A stretch of DNA of 64,000 nt from Agromyces bracchium (GCF_009709675.1 NZ_WMLB01000023.1:186001-250000), one strand, 5' to 3'; counted from the stretch's first letter, positions 28,064 to 38,482 are shown. Notes: generated from the letters alone by a model not told the origin. Made by a program: numbers and translations.

Positions 28064-28999
28064 ATGGCCCAGGTCTACGAGAACATCACCGACGTCTTCG
28101 GGCGCACCCCGCTCGTGAAGCTGAACCGCGTGACGGATGGCGCCGGCGCGACCGTGCTCGCCAAGCTCGAGTTCTACAACCCGTCGGCCAGCGTCAAGGA
28201 CCGCCTCGGCATCGGCATCGTCGACGCCGCCGAGGCCGACGGCTCGCTGAAGCCCGGCGGGACCATCGTCGAGGGCACGAGCGGCAACACCGGCATCGCG
28301 CTGGCGATGATCGGCGCCGCGCGCGGCTACCGCGTCGTCATCGCCATGCCCGAGACCATGTCGAAGGAGCGCCGCGCGCTGCTGCGCGCCTATGGCGCCG
28401 AGCTCGTGCTCACGCCCGGCTCCGAGGGTATGAAGGGCGCTGTCGCGCGTGCCGAGCAGATCGCCGCCGAGACCCCCGGCGCGGTGCTCGCGCGCCAGTT
28501 CGAGAACCAGGCGAACGTCGACATCCACCGCCGCACCACGGCCGAAGAGGTGTGGAACGACACCGACGGCGGCATCGACATCTTCGTCTCGGGCATCGGC
28601 ACGGGCGGCACGCTCTCGGGCGTCGGCCAGGTCCTCAAGGAGCGCAAGCCCGAGGTGCAGATCGTCGGCGTCGAGCCGCTCGAGTCGCCGATCCTGAACG
28701 GCGGCCAGCCCGGCCCGCACAAGATCCAGGGCATCGGCGCGAACTTCGTGCCCGCGATCCTCGACCGCGACGTCTACGACGAGATCATCGACGTGAACAT
28801 CGACCAGGCCGTCGCGACCGCGCGCCGCCTCGGCGTCGAGGAGGGCATCCTGGGCGGCATCTCCTCCGGTGCGACGGTGTACGCGGCGACCCAGCTCGCC
28901 CAGCGGCCCGAGAACGCGGGCAAGACCATCGTCGTGATCGCCGCGAGCTACGGCGAGCGGTACCTCTCGACGGTGCTCTACGAGGGCCTGCTGGACTGA
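28064..28999 (+). CDS. cysK: Cysteine synthase A (O-acetylserine sulfhydrylase)
   Basis: A 311-aa PLP enzyme converting O-acetylserine and sulfide to cysteine. PLP Lys45 lies in [10 protein letters not shown], the substrate loop is GTSGNTG, and GGISSGA binds the phosphate-distal part of the cofactor. ATG 28064 is preceded by GAGGGAACGAG. Followed after 31 bases by cysE, whose product makes the substrate; the two proteins commonly form the cysteine synthase complex. The C-terminus of CysE ends in Ile, as needed to insert into the CysK active site. Confidence 0.96.
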   Translation: MAQVYENITDVFGRTPLVKLNRVTDGAGATVLAKLEFYNPSASVKDRLGIGIVDAAEADGSLKPGGTIVEGTSGNTGIALAMIGAARGYRVVIAMPETMSKERRALLRAYGAELVLTPGSEGMKGAVARAEQIAAETPGAVLARQFENQANVDIHRRTTAEEVWNDTDGGIDIFVSGIGTGGTLSGVGQVLKERKPEVQIVGVEPLESPILNGGQPGPHKIQGIGANFVPAILDRDVYDEIIDVNIDQAVATARRLGVEEGILGGISSGATVYAATQLAQRPENAGKTIVVIAASYGERYLSTVLYEGLLD

Positions 29000-29030
29000 T
29001 CCCCTCCGAGCGATCTGGTTGACTGGACGA

Positions 29031-29624
29031 GTGGGAATCCTCGGCCGCCTCAGGGAAGACATCGCGACGGCCCGATCCCACGACCCCGCCGCACGCAGCC
29101 GCGTCGAGATCGTCCTCGCATACTCGGGGCTGCACGCGATCTGGGCGCACCGGCTCGCGCATCGGATGTGGCGGGTGCCGGTGCTCAGGCTGCCGGCGCG
29201 CGTGGTGTCGCAGCTCGTGCGCTTCCTGACGGGCATCGAGATCCACCCCGGCGCGACGATCGGCCGCCGGTTCTTCATCGACCACGGCATGGGCGTCGTG
29301 ATCGGCGAGACCGCGGTCGTCGGCGACGACGTGATGCTCTACCACGGCGTCACGCTCGGCGGGAAGGCGCCGCGCGGCGCGCCTCGCGGCGCGAAGCGCC
29401 ACCCCACGCTCGGCGACGGCGTGACGGTCGGGGCGGGCGCGAAGGTGCTCGGCGACATCGAGATCGGCGCCGGCAGTGCGATCGGCGCGAACGCCGTGGT
29501 CACGCGCGGCGCTCCCCCGCACTCGCTGCTCGTCGGCATCCCGGCGGTCGCGAAGCCGCTCTCGCCGGCGACGGCGGATGCGGCGCGCGGCATGCACGAC
29601 TGGCACGTCGACTTCCACATCTGA
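29031..29624 (+). CDS. cysE: Serine O-acetyltransferase
   Basis: A 197-aa left-handed beta-helix acetyltransferase of the short SAT type. The hexapeptide repeats begin at [19 protein letters not shown], with catalytic His in [10 protein letters not shown] and the HGVTLGG segment. The C-terminal tail ends in FHI, suited to CysK binding. GTG 29031 is preferred; TTG 29019 is possible. Makes O-acetylserine for the adjacent cysK product. Confidence 0.94.
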   Translation: MGILGRLREDIATARSHDPAARSRVEIVLAYSGLHAIWAHRLAHRMWRVPVLRLPARVVSQLVRFLTGIEIHPGATIGRRFFIDHGMGVVIGETAVVGDDVMLYHGVTLGGKAPRGAPRGAKRHPTLGDGVTVGAGAKVLGDIEIGAGSAIGANAVVTRGAPPHSLLVGIPAVAKPLSPATADAARGMHDWHVDFHI

Positions 29625-29637
29625 GGTCGACGAGAGA

Positions 29638-29655
29638 CGGATGCCGCGGCATCCG
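29638..29655. repeat. Perfect 18-bp palindrome of the GGATGCCGC motif
   Basis: CGGATGCCGCGGCATCCG in the 48-bp gap between the convergent cysE and GNAT genes. It is the full head-to-head form of the dispersed motif; with no loop it is a poor terminator by itself but may act as a cruciform or protein site. Confidence 0.8.
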
Positions 29656-29672
29656 CCCCCCGTCGTCGCCCG

Positions 29673-30167
29673 TCAGAGCGGGAGGAACATCACGTGCAGC
29701 CCGACGCGACCGTGTCGCGCGGAACGGAACGCCCCCGGGACCGTGCCGACGATCTCGAACCCGACCGAGCGCCACAGCCGGACCGCGGGCTCGTTCGACG
29801 CGACGACCGCGTTGAACTGGATGCCCGCGAAGCCCTCGCGCCGATGCCAGTCGACGACCCAGTCGGCCAGGCGGCGCCCGACGCCCGCGCCGCGCGCGTC
29901 GCCCGCGACCATGAAGGACGCCGTCCCGATGTGATCGCCCGGCCCCGGTCGGTTCGGCCTCATCTTCGCGGTGCCGACGATGCGACCGTCGAGCTCGGCG
30001 ACCACCGTGAGGCCGGGCGGGCGCTCGATCCAGAGCGCACGAGCCTCGGCGGCCGAGAGCGGCGTCGGATAGGCGTAGGTCTCGCCCTCGCGCACGACCT
30101 CGTCGATGATCGCGAACACCGCCGGCCAGTCGCCGTCGGCGAATGCGCGGACCGCGATGTCGGTCAC
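29673..30167 (-). CDS. GNAT family N-acetyltransferase
   Basis: A 164-aa Gcn5-related acetyltransferase. The acetyl-CoA-binding region reads [17 protein letters not shown], and the C-terminal [20 protein letters not shown] is the classic GNAT end. Substrate unknown. GTG 30167 overlaps the prfA stop (GTGA), so it is co-translated with release factor 1. Acting on a ribosomal or release-factor N-terminus is conceivable from context only. Confidence 0.88.
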   Translation of the reverse strand: MTDIAVRAFADGDWPAVFAIIDEVVREGETYAYPTPLSAAEARALWIERPPGLTVVAELDGRIVGTAKMRPNRPGPGDHIGTASFMVAGDARGAGVGRRLADWVVDWHRREGFAGIQFNAVVASNEPAVRLWRSVGFEIVGTVPGAFRSARHGRVGLHVMFLPL

Positions 30168-31240
30168 TGGTCGCCGAGATCGGCGAGCCGGGCCTCCTCG
30201 TCGGCGTGGATCGCCGACTCGATGATCGGCTCGAGTGAGCCGTTCATGACCTGGTCGAGGTTGTACGCCTTGTAGCCCGTGCGGTGGTCGGCGATGCGGT
30301 TCTCGGGGAAGTTGTAGGTGCGGATGCGCTCGGAGCGGTCCATCGAGCGGATCTGCGACTTGCGCGCGTCGGACGCGGCCGCCGCGAGCTCCTCCTGCTG
30401 GCGCGCGAGCAGGCGCGCCCGGAGGACGCGCATCGCGGCCTCGCGGTTCTGCAGCTGCGACTTCTCGTTCTGCATGGCCACGACGATGCCGGTCGGCACG
30501 TGCGTGATGCGCACGGCCGAGTCGGTGGTGTTCACCGACTGGCCGCCCGGGCCCGACGAGCGGTACACGTCGATCTTGAGGTCGTTCTGGTTGATCTCGA
30601 CCTCCTCGGGCTCGTCCACCTCGGGGAAGACGAGCACGCCCGTGGTCGACGTGTGGATGCGGCCCTGCGTCTCGGTGACGGGAACGCGCTGCACGCGGTG
30701 CACGCCGCCCTCGTACTTCAGGTGCGCCCACACGCCCTGCGACGGATCGGAGGCGTTCGACTTGATCGCGACCTGCACGTTCTTGTAGCCGCCGAGGTCG
30801 GACTCGTCGCGCTCGAGGAGCTCGGTCTTCCAGCCCTTCGACTGCGCGTACTGGATGTACATGCGCAGCAGGTCGGCCGCGAAGAGGGCGCTCTCGGCGC
30901 CGCCCTCGCCGCCCTTGATCTCCATGATCACGTCGCGGCCGTCGTCGGGGTCGCGTGGGATCAGGAGCCGCCGCAGCTTCTCCTGGGACTCTGCGAGGTG
31001 CTCCTCGAGCCCGGGCACCTCCTCGGCGAACGCCTCGTCCTCCTTGGCGAGCTCACGCGCCGCCTCGAGGTCCTCCTGGGCCTGCCGCCATCCGTCGTGC
31101 GCGGCGACGATGCGGCTGAGCTCGGCGTAGCGCCGGTTCACCCGCTTCGCGCGCGCGGCATCGGCGTGCAGCGCCGGATCGGCCAGTTCCTCCTGGAGTG
31201 CGGCGTGCTCGGCGATCAGTGCCTGGACGGACTCGAACAT
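30164..31240 (-). CDS. prfA: Peptide chain release factor 1
   Basis: A 358-aa RF1 that reads UAA/UAG stop codons. The catalytic GGQ lies in [14 protein letters not shown] and the anticodon-like PxT motif in [13 protein letters not shown]. Full family length. It starts 3 bases after the rho stop; the rpmE gene found between these two in other actinobacteria is absent here. Confidence 0.97.
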   Translation of the reverse strand: MFESVQALIAEHAALQEELADPALHADAARAKRVNRRYAELSRIVAAHDGWRQAQEDLEAARELAKEDEAFAEEVPGLEEHLAESQEKLRRLLIPRDPDDGRDVIMEIKGGEGGAESALFAADLLRMYIQYAQSKGWKTELLERDESDLGGYKNVQVAIKSNASDPSQGVWAHLKYEGGVHRVQRVPVTETQGRIHTSTTGVLVFPEVDEPEEVEINQNDLKIDVYRSSGPGGQSVNTTDSAVRITHVPTGIVVAMQNEKSQLQNREAAMRVLRARLLARQQEELAAAASDARKSQIRSMDRSERIRTYNFPENRIADHRTGYKAYNLDQVMNGSLEPIIESAIHADEEARLADLGDQ

Positions 31241-31243
31241 CGA

Positions 31244-33343
31244 TCAGCGGTGGTCGGACTCGTGCCCGTGCCCGTGCCCGTTCCCGTTGCCGCCCACCGG
31301 AGCCGACTTCTGCATCAGCAGGAGGAACTCGGTGTTCGACTGCGTCTCGCGCAGGCGGCCGAGCACGGCCTCGAGGGCCTGCTGCGGCTCGAGGCCGGCG
31401 AGGGCACGACGCAGCTTCCAGGTGATCTTCACCTCGTCGGGCGAGAGCAGCATCTCCTCGCGACGCGTCGACGACGCGTTCACGTCGACCGCGGGGAAGA
31501 TCCGCTTGTCGGCGAGGTGGCGCGACAGGCGCAGCTCGGAATTGCCGGTGCCCTTGAACTCCTCGAAGATCACCTCGTCCATCTTCGAGCCGGTCTCGAC
31601 GAGCGCGGTGGCGAGGATCGTCAGCGAGCCGCCGTTCTCGATGTTGCGCGCCGCACCGAAGAACCGCTTCGGCGGGTAGAGCGCCGACGCGTCGACGCCG
31701 CCCGAGAGCACGCGGCCCGAGGCCGGCGCCGCGAGGTTGTAGGCGCGGCCGAGACGGGTGATCGAGTCGAGCAGCACGACCACGTCGTGACCGAGCTCGA
31801 CGAGGCGCTTCGCGCGCTCGATGGCGAGCTCGGCGACCGTGGTGTGGTCTTCGGCCGGGCGGTCGAAGGTCGAGGCGATGACCTCGCCCTTCACCGTGCG
31901 CTGCATGTCGGTGACCTCTTCGGGGCGCTCGTCGACGAGCACGACCATGAGGTGGACCTCGGGGTTGTTGATCGCGATCGCGTTCGCGATCTGCTGCAGC
32001 ACGATCGTCTTGCCGGCCTTGGGCGGCGCGACGATGAGGCCGCGCTGGCCCTTGCCGATCGGCGCCACGAGGTCGATGATGCGCTGGGTCAGCTTCGTCG
32101 GCTCGGTCTCGAGGCGCAGGCGGTCCTGCGGGTAGAGCGGCGTGAGCTTCTGGAAGTCGACGCGCGCGGCGGCCTCGTCGGCGGTCTGGCCGTTGACCGA
32201 GTCGATCTTGACGAGCGCGTTGTACTTCTGGCGGCTGCTGCCCTCGCCCTCGCGCGGCTGCTTGATCGAGCCGACGACGGCGTCGCCCTTGCGCAGGTGG
32301 TACTTCTTCACCTGGCCGAGCGAGACGTACACGTCGCTCGGGCCGGGCAGGTAGCCCGTCGTGCGCACGAACGCGTAGTTGTCGAGCACGTCGAGGATGC
32401 CGGCGATCGGGATGAGCACGTCGTCGTCGAGGATCTCGGGCTCGACCTCGTCGCCCTGGCCCTGGCCGCGACGCTTGCGGTCGCGGTAGCGGTTGCGGCG
32501 ACCGCCGCCCTCGCCGTCGGCCGACTGCTGGTCGCCGCGGCCCTGCTGGCCCCGACCGCCCTGCTGCTGGTCCTGCTTGGCCTTCTCGGCATCGCCGCCC
32601 TGGCGGCCCTTCTCGGACTCGGCCGGGCGGCCCTTGTCGCCTTCGGCCTGCTCGTCGGGACGGCGCCCGCCCTGCGGCTGCTCGACCTTCTGGCCCTCGC
32701 CGCGGTCGGCACCGCCGCGGCGACCGCGGTTGCGGCTGCGGCCCTGGCGCTGCTCCTGCGAGGGAGCCTCGGCCTTGCCGTCGCCCTCCTCCTGACCCTC
32801 GGCGGCGTCGCCCTGGCGACCTGCGGCGGTCGCCGCGGCGAGCTGCTCGCGCACGGCGGCGCGGGCGGCCTCGCGGGCGTCGTCGTCGGAGGAGCCGGTG
32901 CCCGCTCCGGCCTCGTCGGCGGTCGCGGCGTCCGGAACGAGCTCGACGCCCGTCGCACCGGCGTTCGCGTGGGCCGCGGCGGCGGTGGCGGTCGTCGCGC
33001 GACGCGGCTGTCGGCCGCGACGGGCCGGCTCGGCCGGCGCTTCGGCGGCCTGTGCCTCCGCGGCGGGAGCCTCGGCGGCGGGCTCGTCGGCAGCGGGGGC
33101 GGGCGCCTCGGCGGGAGCCTCCGCTTCCGCGGGCTGCGCGTCGGTCGGCGCGACGACGTCGTCGGCCGGGGCGGCCGCGATGCCGTCGGTGTGGGCGGAG
33201 ATCAACTCCACGAGTTCTCCTTTTCGGCGCTTCGACGCGCCGGCGATGCCGAGCGAGGACGCGAGCTCCTGGAGCTCGGCGACCTTCATGGTCGACAGGC
33301 GAGCGGCGTCCACGCGCTCCGCGTGGTCGGTTCCGTTGGTCAC
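31244..33343 (-). CDS. rho: Transcription termination factor Rho with large actinobacterial insertion
   Basis: A 699-aa hexameric RNA translocase. An N-terminal Rho_N helix bundle (about residues 13-50) is split from the RNA-binding OSB domain by about 230 residues of low-complexity sequence, first Ala/Glu/Pro, then Arg/Gly/Gln/Asp-rich. The core has PPKAGKTIVLQ (Walker A), VLLDSITRLGRAYN (Walker B) and the Q-loop/R-loop region. GTG 33343 is chosen because AAGGA lies 8 bases upstream; longer frames lack support. Such insertions bind RNA in other actinobacterial Rho proteins. Confidence 0.96.
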   Translation of the reverse strand: MTNGTDHAERVDAARLSTMKVAELQELASSLGIAGASKRRKGELVELISAHTDGIAAAPADDVVAPTDAQPAEAEAPAEAPAPAADEPAAEAPAAEAQAAEAPAEPARRGRQPRRATTATAAAAHANAGATGVELVPDAATADEAGAGTGSSDDDAREAARAAVREQLAAATAAGRQGDAAEGQEEGDGKAEAPSQEQRQGRSRNRGRRGGADRGEGQKVEQPQGGRRPDEQAEGDKGRPAESEKGRQGGDAEKAKQDQQQGGRGQQGRGDQQSADGEGGGRRNRYRDRKRRGQGQGDEVEPEILDDDVLIPIAGILDVLDNYAFVRTTGYLPGPSDVYVSLGQVKKYHLRKGDAVVGSIKQPREGEGSSRQKYNALVKIDSVNGQTADEAAARVDFQKLTPLYPQDRLRLETEPTKLTQRIIDLVAPIGKGQRGLIVAPPKAGKTIVLQQIANAIAINNPEVHLMVVLVDERPEEVTDMQRTVKGEVIASTFDRPAEDHTTVAELAIERAKRLVELGHDVVVLLDSITRLGRAYNLAAPASGRVLSGGVDASALYPPKRFFGAARNIENGGSLTILATALVETGSKMDEVIFEEFKGTGNSELRLSRHLADKRIFPAVDVNASSTRREEMLLSPDEVKITWKLRRALAGLEPQQALEAVLGRLRETQSNTEFLLLMQKSAPVGGNGNGHGHGHESDHR

Positions 33344-33504
33344 TGGGATTTTCCTTTCCCCTGGCCAGGCATTGGGGGTTGGCCGAGGAGAGCTGATCGC
33401 GGCACGTCGCAGACGTGCGCACGAGGCGCAGATCTGCGCGATGGCGAAAGCATGAGATGCCGGGAATCGCACCGAACGGCGAGGACGCGAGTGGTGCAGC
33501 GCCT

Positions 33505-33535
33505 GCCGGGTGCGGGCTTCAGTCTAGCACCCGGC
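33505..33535 (-). terminator. Hairpin upstream of rho, downstream of thrB on the opposite reading
   Basis: A 9-bp stem GCCGGGTGC/GCACCCGGC with a 13-base loop in the 261-base gap between thrB (stop 33605) and rho (start 33343). It can end the threonine operon transcript or form part of the rho leader; no other gene-like feature was seen in the gap. Confidence 0.5.
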
Positions 33536-33604
33536 GGTCGGCCGTCGGACCACGCGCCACGCCGTCGAGGGCGCGTCCCGACGGCGATCCCGCCGCGGCG
33601 CCGG

Positions 33605-34570
33605 TCAGGCGTCGTCGGCCGGCGTCACGGTCGCACCGAGGAAGTCGACCGCGAGCGGGAGGGCCTGCCAGGCCGTGTCGGCCGTCTCCTCGACGACCCG
33701 CGCGGCATCCGCTCGCTCGCTCGGGTCGCTCGCGAGCACGAGGATCGACGGCCCGGCCCCCGAGATGACGGCGGGATGCCCCGCCTCGCGCAGGCGCCGG
33801 ATGAGCCGATCGGTCTCGGGCATCGCCTCGGCGCGGTAGCTCTGGTGGAGCTTGTCCTCGGTGGCGGCGAGCAGCAGCTCGGGGCTCTGGATCAGGGCCG
33901 CCACGAGCAGGGCCGAGCGCGAGACGTTGAACACCGCGTCTTCGTGGGGCACCGACTGCGGCTGGAGGCTCCTCGCGAGTGCGGTCGACATCTCATGCTC
34001 GGGGACGAGCACGAGCGGCGAGACGCCGCGGTGCACCATGAGCTTCTTGTGCCGAGGCCCGTCGGGCGTGACCCACGCGATCGTCAGCCCGCCGAAGAGC
34101 GCCGGCGCGACGTTGTCGGGGTGGCCCTCGAGCTCGGTCGCGAGCTCGAGCAGCTCGTCGGGCGAGATCTCGACCTCGGGCTCGAGCAGTCCCTTGGCCG
34201 CCATGACGCCCGCGACGATCGCCGCGCCCGAGGAGCCGAGGCCGCGACCGTGCGGGATCGAGTTGTGCGCGACGAGCCTGATCGGCGGAAGCTCGCGACC
34301 GTACCGCGCGAACGTGTGCGCCATCGCGCGCACGACGAGGTGCGTCTCGTCGAGCGGCACCTCGCCCTCGCCGACCCCGTGCACCTCGATCTCGAGCCCG
34401 GAGTCGACGACCTCGACCTCGAGCTCGTCGTAGCGCGCGAGCGCGAGGCCGAGCGTGTCGAACCCCGGGCCGAGGTTCGCCGAGGTCGCGGGCACCTTGA
34501 CGTGGACCTTCCGCCCGAGGAGGCTGCCGGCCGACGCGGGCGTCGCCTCCGCCGAGGCGGCCGCGCTCAT
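33605..34570 (-). CDS. thrB: Homoserine kinase
   Basis: A 321-aa GHMP kinase phosphorylating homoserine in threonine synthesis. The N-terminal VKVPATSANLGPGFDTLGLAL and the ATP-binding SIPHGRGLGSSGAAIVAG are diagnostic, and the C-terminal AVISGAGPSILVL is intact. ATG 34570 overlaps the thrC stop by 4 bases. Last gene of the lysA-hom-thrC-thrB run. Confidence 0.96.
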   Translation of the reverse strand: MSAAASAEATPASAGSLLGRKVHVKVPATSANLGPGFDTLGLALARYDELEVEVVDSGLEIEVHGVGEGEVPLDETHLVVRAMAHTFARYGRELPPIRLVAHNSIPHGRGLGSSGAAIVAGVMAAKGLLEPEVEISPDELLELATELEGHPDNVAPALFGGLTIAWVTPDGPRHKKLMVHRGVSPLVLVPEHEMSTALARSLQPQSVPHEDAVFNVSRSALLVAALIQSPELLLAATEDKLHQSYRAEAMPETDRLIRRLREAGHPAVISGAGPSILVLASDPSERADAARVVEETADTAWQALPLAVDFLGATVTPADDA

Positions 34571-35664
34571 GCGCGGAGCCCCAGCACCTCGGCGACGTGC
34601 GCCACGTCTGCGGGGACGACCGTCGGCGCGACCTCGGAGCCGTCGGGACGGCGGAGCGCCCACTGCGGGTCCTTCAGTCCGTGACCGGTGACCGTCAGCA
34701 CGACCTTCGCGCCGGCCGGAACCTGGCCGGCCTCGGCACGTTCGAGCAGGCCCGCGACGCTGATCGCGGAGGCCGGCTCGACGAAGACGCCGACCTCGGC
34801 GGAGAGGATGCGCTGGGCTTCGAGGATCTTGTCGTCTTCGATCGCGCCGAAGTAGCCGTCGGTGAGATCGCGCGCCTCGAGCGCGAGGTGCCACGACGCG
34901 GGGTTGCCGATGCGGATCGCACTCGCGATGGTCTCCGGGTTGCGCACCGGCTCGCCGAGCACGAGCGGCGCCGACCCGGCCGCCTGGAACCCGAACATCC
35001 GCGGCAGCTTCGTGGCGTTGCCCGCCTCGATGTCCTCGCGGTAGCCGCGCGTGTACGCCGTGTAGTTGCCCGCGTTGCCGACCGGGATGAAGTGCAGGTC
35101 GGGCGCGTCGCCGAGCACCTCGACGACCTCGAACGCGGCCGTCTTCTGGCCCTCGATGCGGTCGTTGTTCACCGAGTTGACGAGGTGCACCGGGTAGTTC
35201 TCGGCGAGGTCGCGCGCGATGTCGAGGCAGTCGTCGAAGTTGCCCTGGATCTGGATGAGCTGCGCGTCGTGCGCGATCGCCTGGCTGAGCTTGCCCATCG
35301 CGATCTTGCCCTCGGGCACGAGCACGGCCGCCTTGATGCCCGCGTGCGTGGCGTAGGCCGCGGCCGACGCCGACGTGTTGCCGGTCGAGGCGCAGATCAC
35401 GACCTCGGCGCCGCGCTCGACGGCCTTCGTCACGGCCATCGTCATGCCGCGGTCCTTGAACGATCCGGTCGGGTTCATGCCCTCGAACTTGACCCACACG
35501 TCGGCGCCGGTGCGGCGCGAGAGCGCGGGCGCGGGCAGGAGCGGCGTGCCGCCCTCGCCGAGGGTCACGATCGGGGTGGCGTCGGTGACGTCGAGGCGGT
35601 CGGCGTACTCCCGGATGACGCCGCGCCACTGGCGCGACGGCGCGTTCGTTGCCTGGTGGTTCAC
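34567..35664 (-). CDS. thrC: Threonine synthase
   Basis: A 365-aa PLP enzyme converting O-phosphohomoserine to threonine. Lys70 in NPTGSFKDRGMT is the Schiff-base residue; CASTGNTSASAAAYA and PVGNAGNYTAYTRG follow the family pattern. GTG 35664 overlaps the hom stop (GTGA). The product of thrB, encoded next, is its substrate. Confidence 0.96.
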   Translation of the reverse strand: MNHQATNAPSRQWRGVIREYADRLDVTDATPIVTLGEGGTPLLPAPALSRRTGADVWVKFEGMNPTGSFKDRGMTMAVTKAVERGAEVVICASTGNTSASAAAYATHAGIKAAVLVPEGKIAMGKLSQAIAHDAQLIQIQGNFDDCLDIARDLAENYPVHLVNSVNNDRIEGQKTAAFEVVEVLGDAPDLHFIPVGNAGNYTAYTRGYREDIEAGNATKLPRMFGFQAAGSAPLVLGEPVRNPETIASAIRIGNPASWHLALEARDLTDGYFGAIEDDKILEAQRILSAEVGVFVEPASAISVAGLLERAEAGQVPAGAKVVLTVTGHGLKDPQWALRRPDGSEVAPTVVPADVAHVAEVLGLRA

Positions 35665-36971
35665 TCTGCTCCTTCGACTCGGATGACGGATGCGACCGAG
35701 GTCACGACGGGGCTGTCGGCGAGTGCGCGCACCGTCTCGGCGAGCGCGGACTCACGCGCCTCGTGGGTGCCGATCACCAGCGTAGCCCGGCCGTTCTCGT
35801 CGTTGATGGTCTGCTCGAGCTCGCCGACCGAGACGCCGTGGTCGGCGAACACGTGCGCGATCGTCGCGAGCACGCCCGGCTGGTCGGCCGCCTCGAGCGT
35901 GATGGCGTAGCGGGTCGTGATGCGGCCGATCTCGAGTACGGGCAGCTCGGCGTGGGTCGACTCCGCCGTGCCCGGGCCGCCGAGCACGTGACGCCGTGCG
36001 ATCGCGACGAGGTCGCCGAGCACGGCCGAGGCGGTCTGCACGCCGCCCGCGCCGGCACCGTAGAACATGAGGGGGCCGGCTGCGGCGGCCTCGACGAAGA
36101 CGGCGTTGTTGGCGCCGTGCACGGCGGCGAGCGGATGGCTCCGATGCACCATCGCCGGGTAGACCCGGGCGGACACGCCCTCCTCCCCCGTCTCGGGGTC
36201 GGCGAGGCGCTCGCAGATCGCGAGGAGCTTCACGACGTAGCCGGCGCGCTTGGCCGACTCGACCTGCGCGGCGGTGACGCCCGTGATCCCCTCGCGGTGC
36301 ACCCGGTCGACGGGCACGCTCGTGTGGAACGCGAGGCTCGCGAGGATCGCGGCCTTCTGCGCCGCGTCGTAGCCGCCGATGTCGGCGGTCGGGTCGGCCT
36401 CGGCGTAGCCGAGCTCGGTCGCGGTCGCGAGGGCGTCCTCGAGCGAGGCGCCCGTGGTGTCCATGCGGTCGAGGATGAAGTTCGTCGTGCCGTTCACGAT
36501 CCCGAGGATCCGGTCGATGCGGTCGCCCGCGAGGCTGTCGCGCAGCGGCCGGATGATCGGGATGGCGCCGCCGACGGCGGCTTCGTACGACAGCTGCGCG
36601 CCGACCTGCTCGGCGGCGGCGAAGAGCTCGGGGCCGTGCGTGGCCAGCAGCGCCTTGTTGCCCGAGACGACGTCGGCGCCCGAGGAGATCGCCTTGAGGA
36701 TGAGCGTCCGCGCGGGCTCGAGCCCGCCCATGAGCTCGATCACGATGTCGGCGCCGAGGATCAGCGACTCGGCGTCGGTCGTGAGGAGCTCGCGCGGCAG
36801 CGCGGCGTCGCGCGGCGCGTCGACGTCGCGGACGGCGATGCCGACGAGCTCGATCCTCGCGCCGATGCGGTTGGCGAGCTCGTCGCCCTGCTCGAGCAGC
36901 AGCCGGGCGACCTGGGAGCCGACCGAGCCGGCGCCGAGCAGCGCCACGCGGATGGAACGGTATTCGATCAT
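35661..36971 (-). CDS. hom: Homoserine dehydrogenase
   Basis: A 436-aa enzyme reducing aspartate semialdehyde to homoserine. The NAD(P)-binding motif is LLGAGSVGSQVARLL, the catalytic region has YEAAVGGAIPIIRPL and IVNGTTNFIL, and a C-terminal ACT domain (from about residue 350, FADHGVSVGELEQ) allows threonine feedback. ATG 36971 overlaps the lysA stop. Confidence 0.97.
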   Translation of the reverse strand: MIEYRSIRVALLGAGSVGSQVARLLLEQGDELANRIGARIELVGIAVRDVDAPRDAALPRELLTTDAESLILGADIVIELMGGLEPARTLILKAISSGADVVSGNKALLATHGPELFAAAEQVGAQLSYEAAVGGAIPIIRPLRDSLAGDRIDRILGIVNGTTNFILDRMDTTGASLEDALATATELGYAEADPTADIGGYDAAQKAAILASLAFHTSVPVDRVHREGITGVTAAQVESAKRAGYVVKLLAICERLADPETGEEGVSARVYPAMVHRSHPLAAVHGANNAVFVEAAAAGPLMFYGAGAGGVQTASAVLGDLVAIARRHVLGGPGTAESTHAELPVLEIGRITTRYAITLEAADQPGVLATIAHVFADHGVSVGELEQTINDENGRATLVIGTHEARESALAETVRALADSPVVTSVASVIRVEGAE

Positions 36972-38383
36972 GCGGTGACTCCGTGTGCGTCATCGTCGTG
37001 GTCGGAGAGTCCGGCGTCGCGGGCGAGGAGGTCCTCCTCGGTCTCGCCGTGCACGATCACGCGTGCGACGCCGCCGGAGACGGCCACGACCGGCGGTCGG
37101 GGCACGTGGTTGTAGTTCGACGCGAGCGACCAGCAGTACGCCCCGGTCGCGGCGACCGCCAGGAGGTCGCCGGGGGCGACATCGTGGGGAATCCAGTCGT
37201 GGTCGACGACGACGTCGCCGGACTCGCAGTGCTTGCCGACGACGCGGACGAGCGACGCCGGCTCGTCGGAGACGCGCGAGGCCAGTCGCGCCGTGTACGC
37301 GGCACCGTACATCGCGGTGCGGATGTTGTCGCTCATGCCCCCGTCGACCGAGACGTAGTGGCGCCAACCCTCGTCGGTGGGCACGGGCTTGACGGTGCCG
37401 ACGGTGTAGAGCGTGACGCCCGCGGGGCCGATGATCGACCGACCGGGCTCGAACGCCAGTCGCGGGACGGGCACGCCCAGTCGCTCGCACGCCCGGGCGA
37501 CCGCGCGCGCGATGCCGTCGGCGATCTCCTCGATCGGCGCGGGCTCGTCGGCCTCGGTGTAGGCGATGCCGAACCCGCCGCCGAGGTTGAGCTCGGGCAC
37601 CGGCGCGACCGCCGACAGCTCGGCGTGCACCGAGAGCAGCCGCTCGGCCGATTCGGCGAAACCCGCCGCGTCGAAGATCTGCGACCCGATGTGGCAGTGC
37701 AGTCCGACGAAGTCGAGCGAGTCGTGGGAGCGGATGTCGGCGACCACGCGCGCCGCGTCGGGCAGCGCGATGCCGAACTTCTGGTCTTCGTGCGCGGTCG
37801 CGAGGAACTCGTGCGTCGACGCGTGCACGCCCGAGTTGACGCGGAGGCGCACGCGCTGCACGCGACCGGCGCGGGACGCGGCATCCGCCACCCGACGCAC
37901 CTCGACCTCGCTGTCGATGATGATCGTGCCGACGCCCGCAGCCACGGCACGTTCGATCTCGCTCAGCGACTTGTTGTTGCCGTGGAAGCCGATGCGCGCG
38001 GGCTCGGCGCCCGCGGCGAGGGCGACGGCGAACTCGCCGCCGGTCGCGACGTCGATCGCGAGGCCCTCGTCGGTCATCCAGCGCACGACCGCGCCCGAGA
38101 GGAACGCCTTGCCGGCGTAGTAGACCGTGACCGAGGTGCCGACGGATGCCGCGGCCCGTTCGAAGGCGGCGCGCGTGCGTGCGGCGCGCGATCGCGCGAC
38201 CTGCTCGTCGACCACGTAGAGCGGGGTGCCGAAGCGTGCGGCGAGGGCCGCGGCGTCGACACCGCCGACGACGAGGCGCCCGGCCTCGTCGCGGTGCGCA
38301 CCCTCGGGCCAGACCTTCGGATCGAGCGCGTTCGGGTCGGCGGGCGCGCCGCGCAGCGCGGGGACGGATGCGCTGGAAGACAC
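36968..38383 (-). CDS. lysA: Diaminopimelate decarboxylase
   Basis: A 471-aa fold-type III PLP decarboxylase for the last step of lysine synthesis. The PLP Lys lies in YYAGKAFLSG, the phosphate loop in LGGGFGIAYTE, and the substrate-binding CESGDVVV near the C-terminus. GTG 38383 has GAGG about 9 bases upstream. Heads an overlapping run with hom, thrC and thrB, tying aspartate-family amino acids together. Confidence 0.96.
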   Translation of the reverse strand: MSSSASVPALRGAPADPNALDPKVWPEGAHRDEAGRLVVGGVDAAALAARFGTPLYVVDEQVARSRAARTRAAFERAAASVGTSVTVYYAGKAFLSGAVVRWMTDEGLAIDVATGGEFAVALAAGAEPARIGFHGNNKSLSEIERAVAAGVGTIIIDSEVEVRRVADAASRAGRVQRVRLRVNSGVHASTHEFLATAHEDQKFGIALPDAARVVADIRSHDSLDFVGLHCHIGSQIFDAAGFAESAERLLSVHAELSAVAPVPELNLGGGFGIAYTEADEPAPIEEIADGIARAVARACERLGVPVPRLAFEPGRSIIGPAGVTLYTVGTVKPVPTDEGWRHYVSVDGGMSDNIRTAMYGAAYTARLASRVSDEPASLVRVVGKHCESGDVVVDHDWIPHDVAPGDLLAVAATGAYCWSLASNYNHVPRPPVVAVSGGVARVIVHGETEEDLLARDAGLSDHDDDAHGVTA

Positions 38384-38465
38384 GGGGAAACCTCACGGAC
38401 GATGGAACGACGGATCGCTCGGACGGCGAGCGAACCCGGATCGGTTCCTGAAGCCTCGGTGCGGA

Positions 38466-38482
38466 CCGCCCTTGTGGGGCGG
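38466..38482 (-). terminator. Small GC hairpin between the DUF2993 gene and lysA
   Basis: CCGCCC and GGGCGG around a TTGTG loop in the 201-base gap. Weak by length; it may end the argS-DUF2993 transcript or lie in the lysA leader. Confidence 0.35.
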
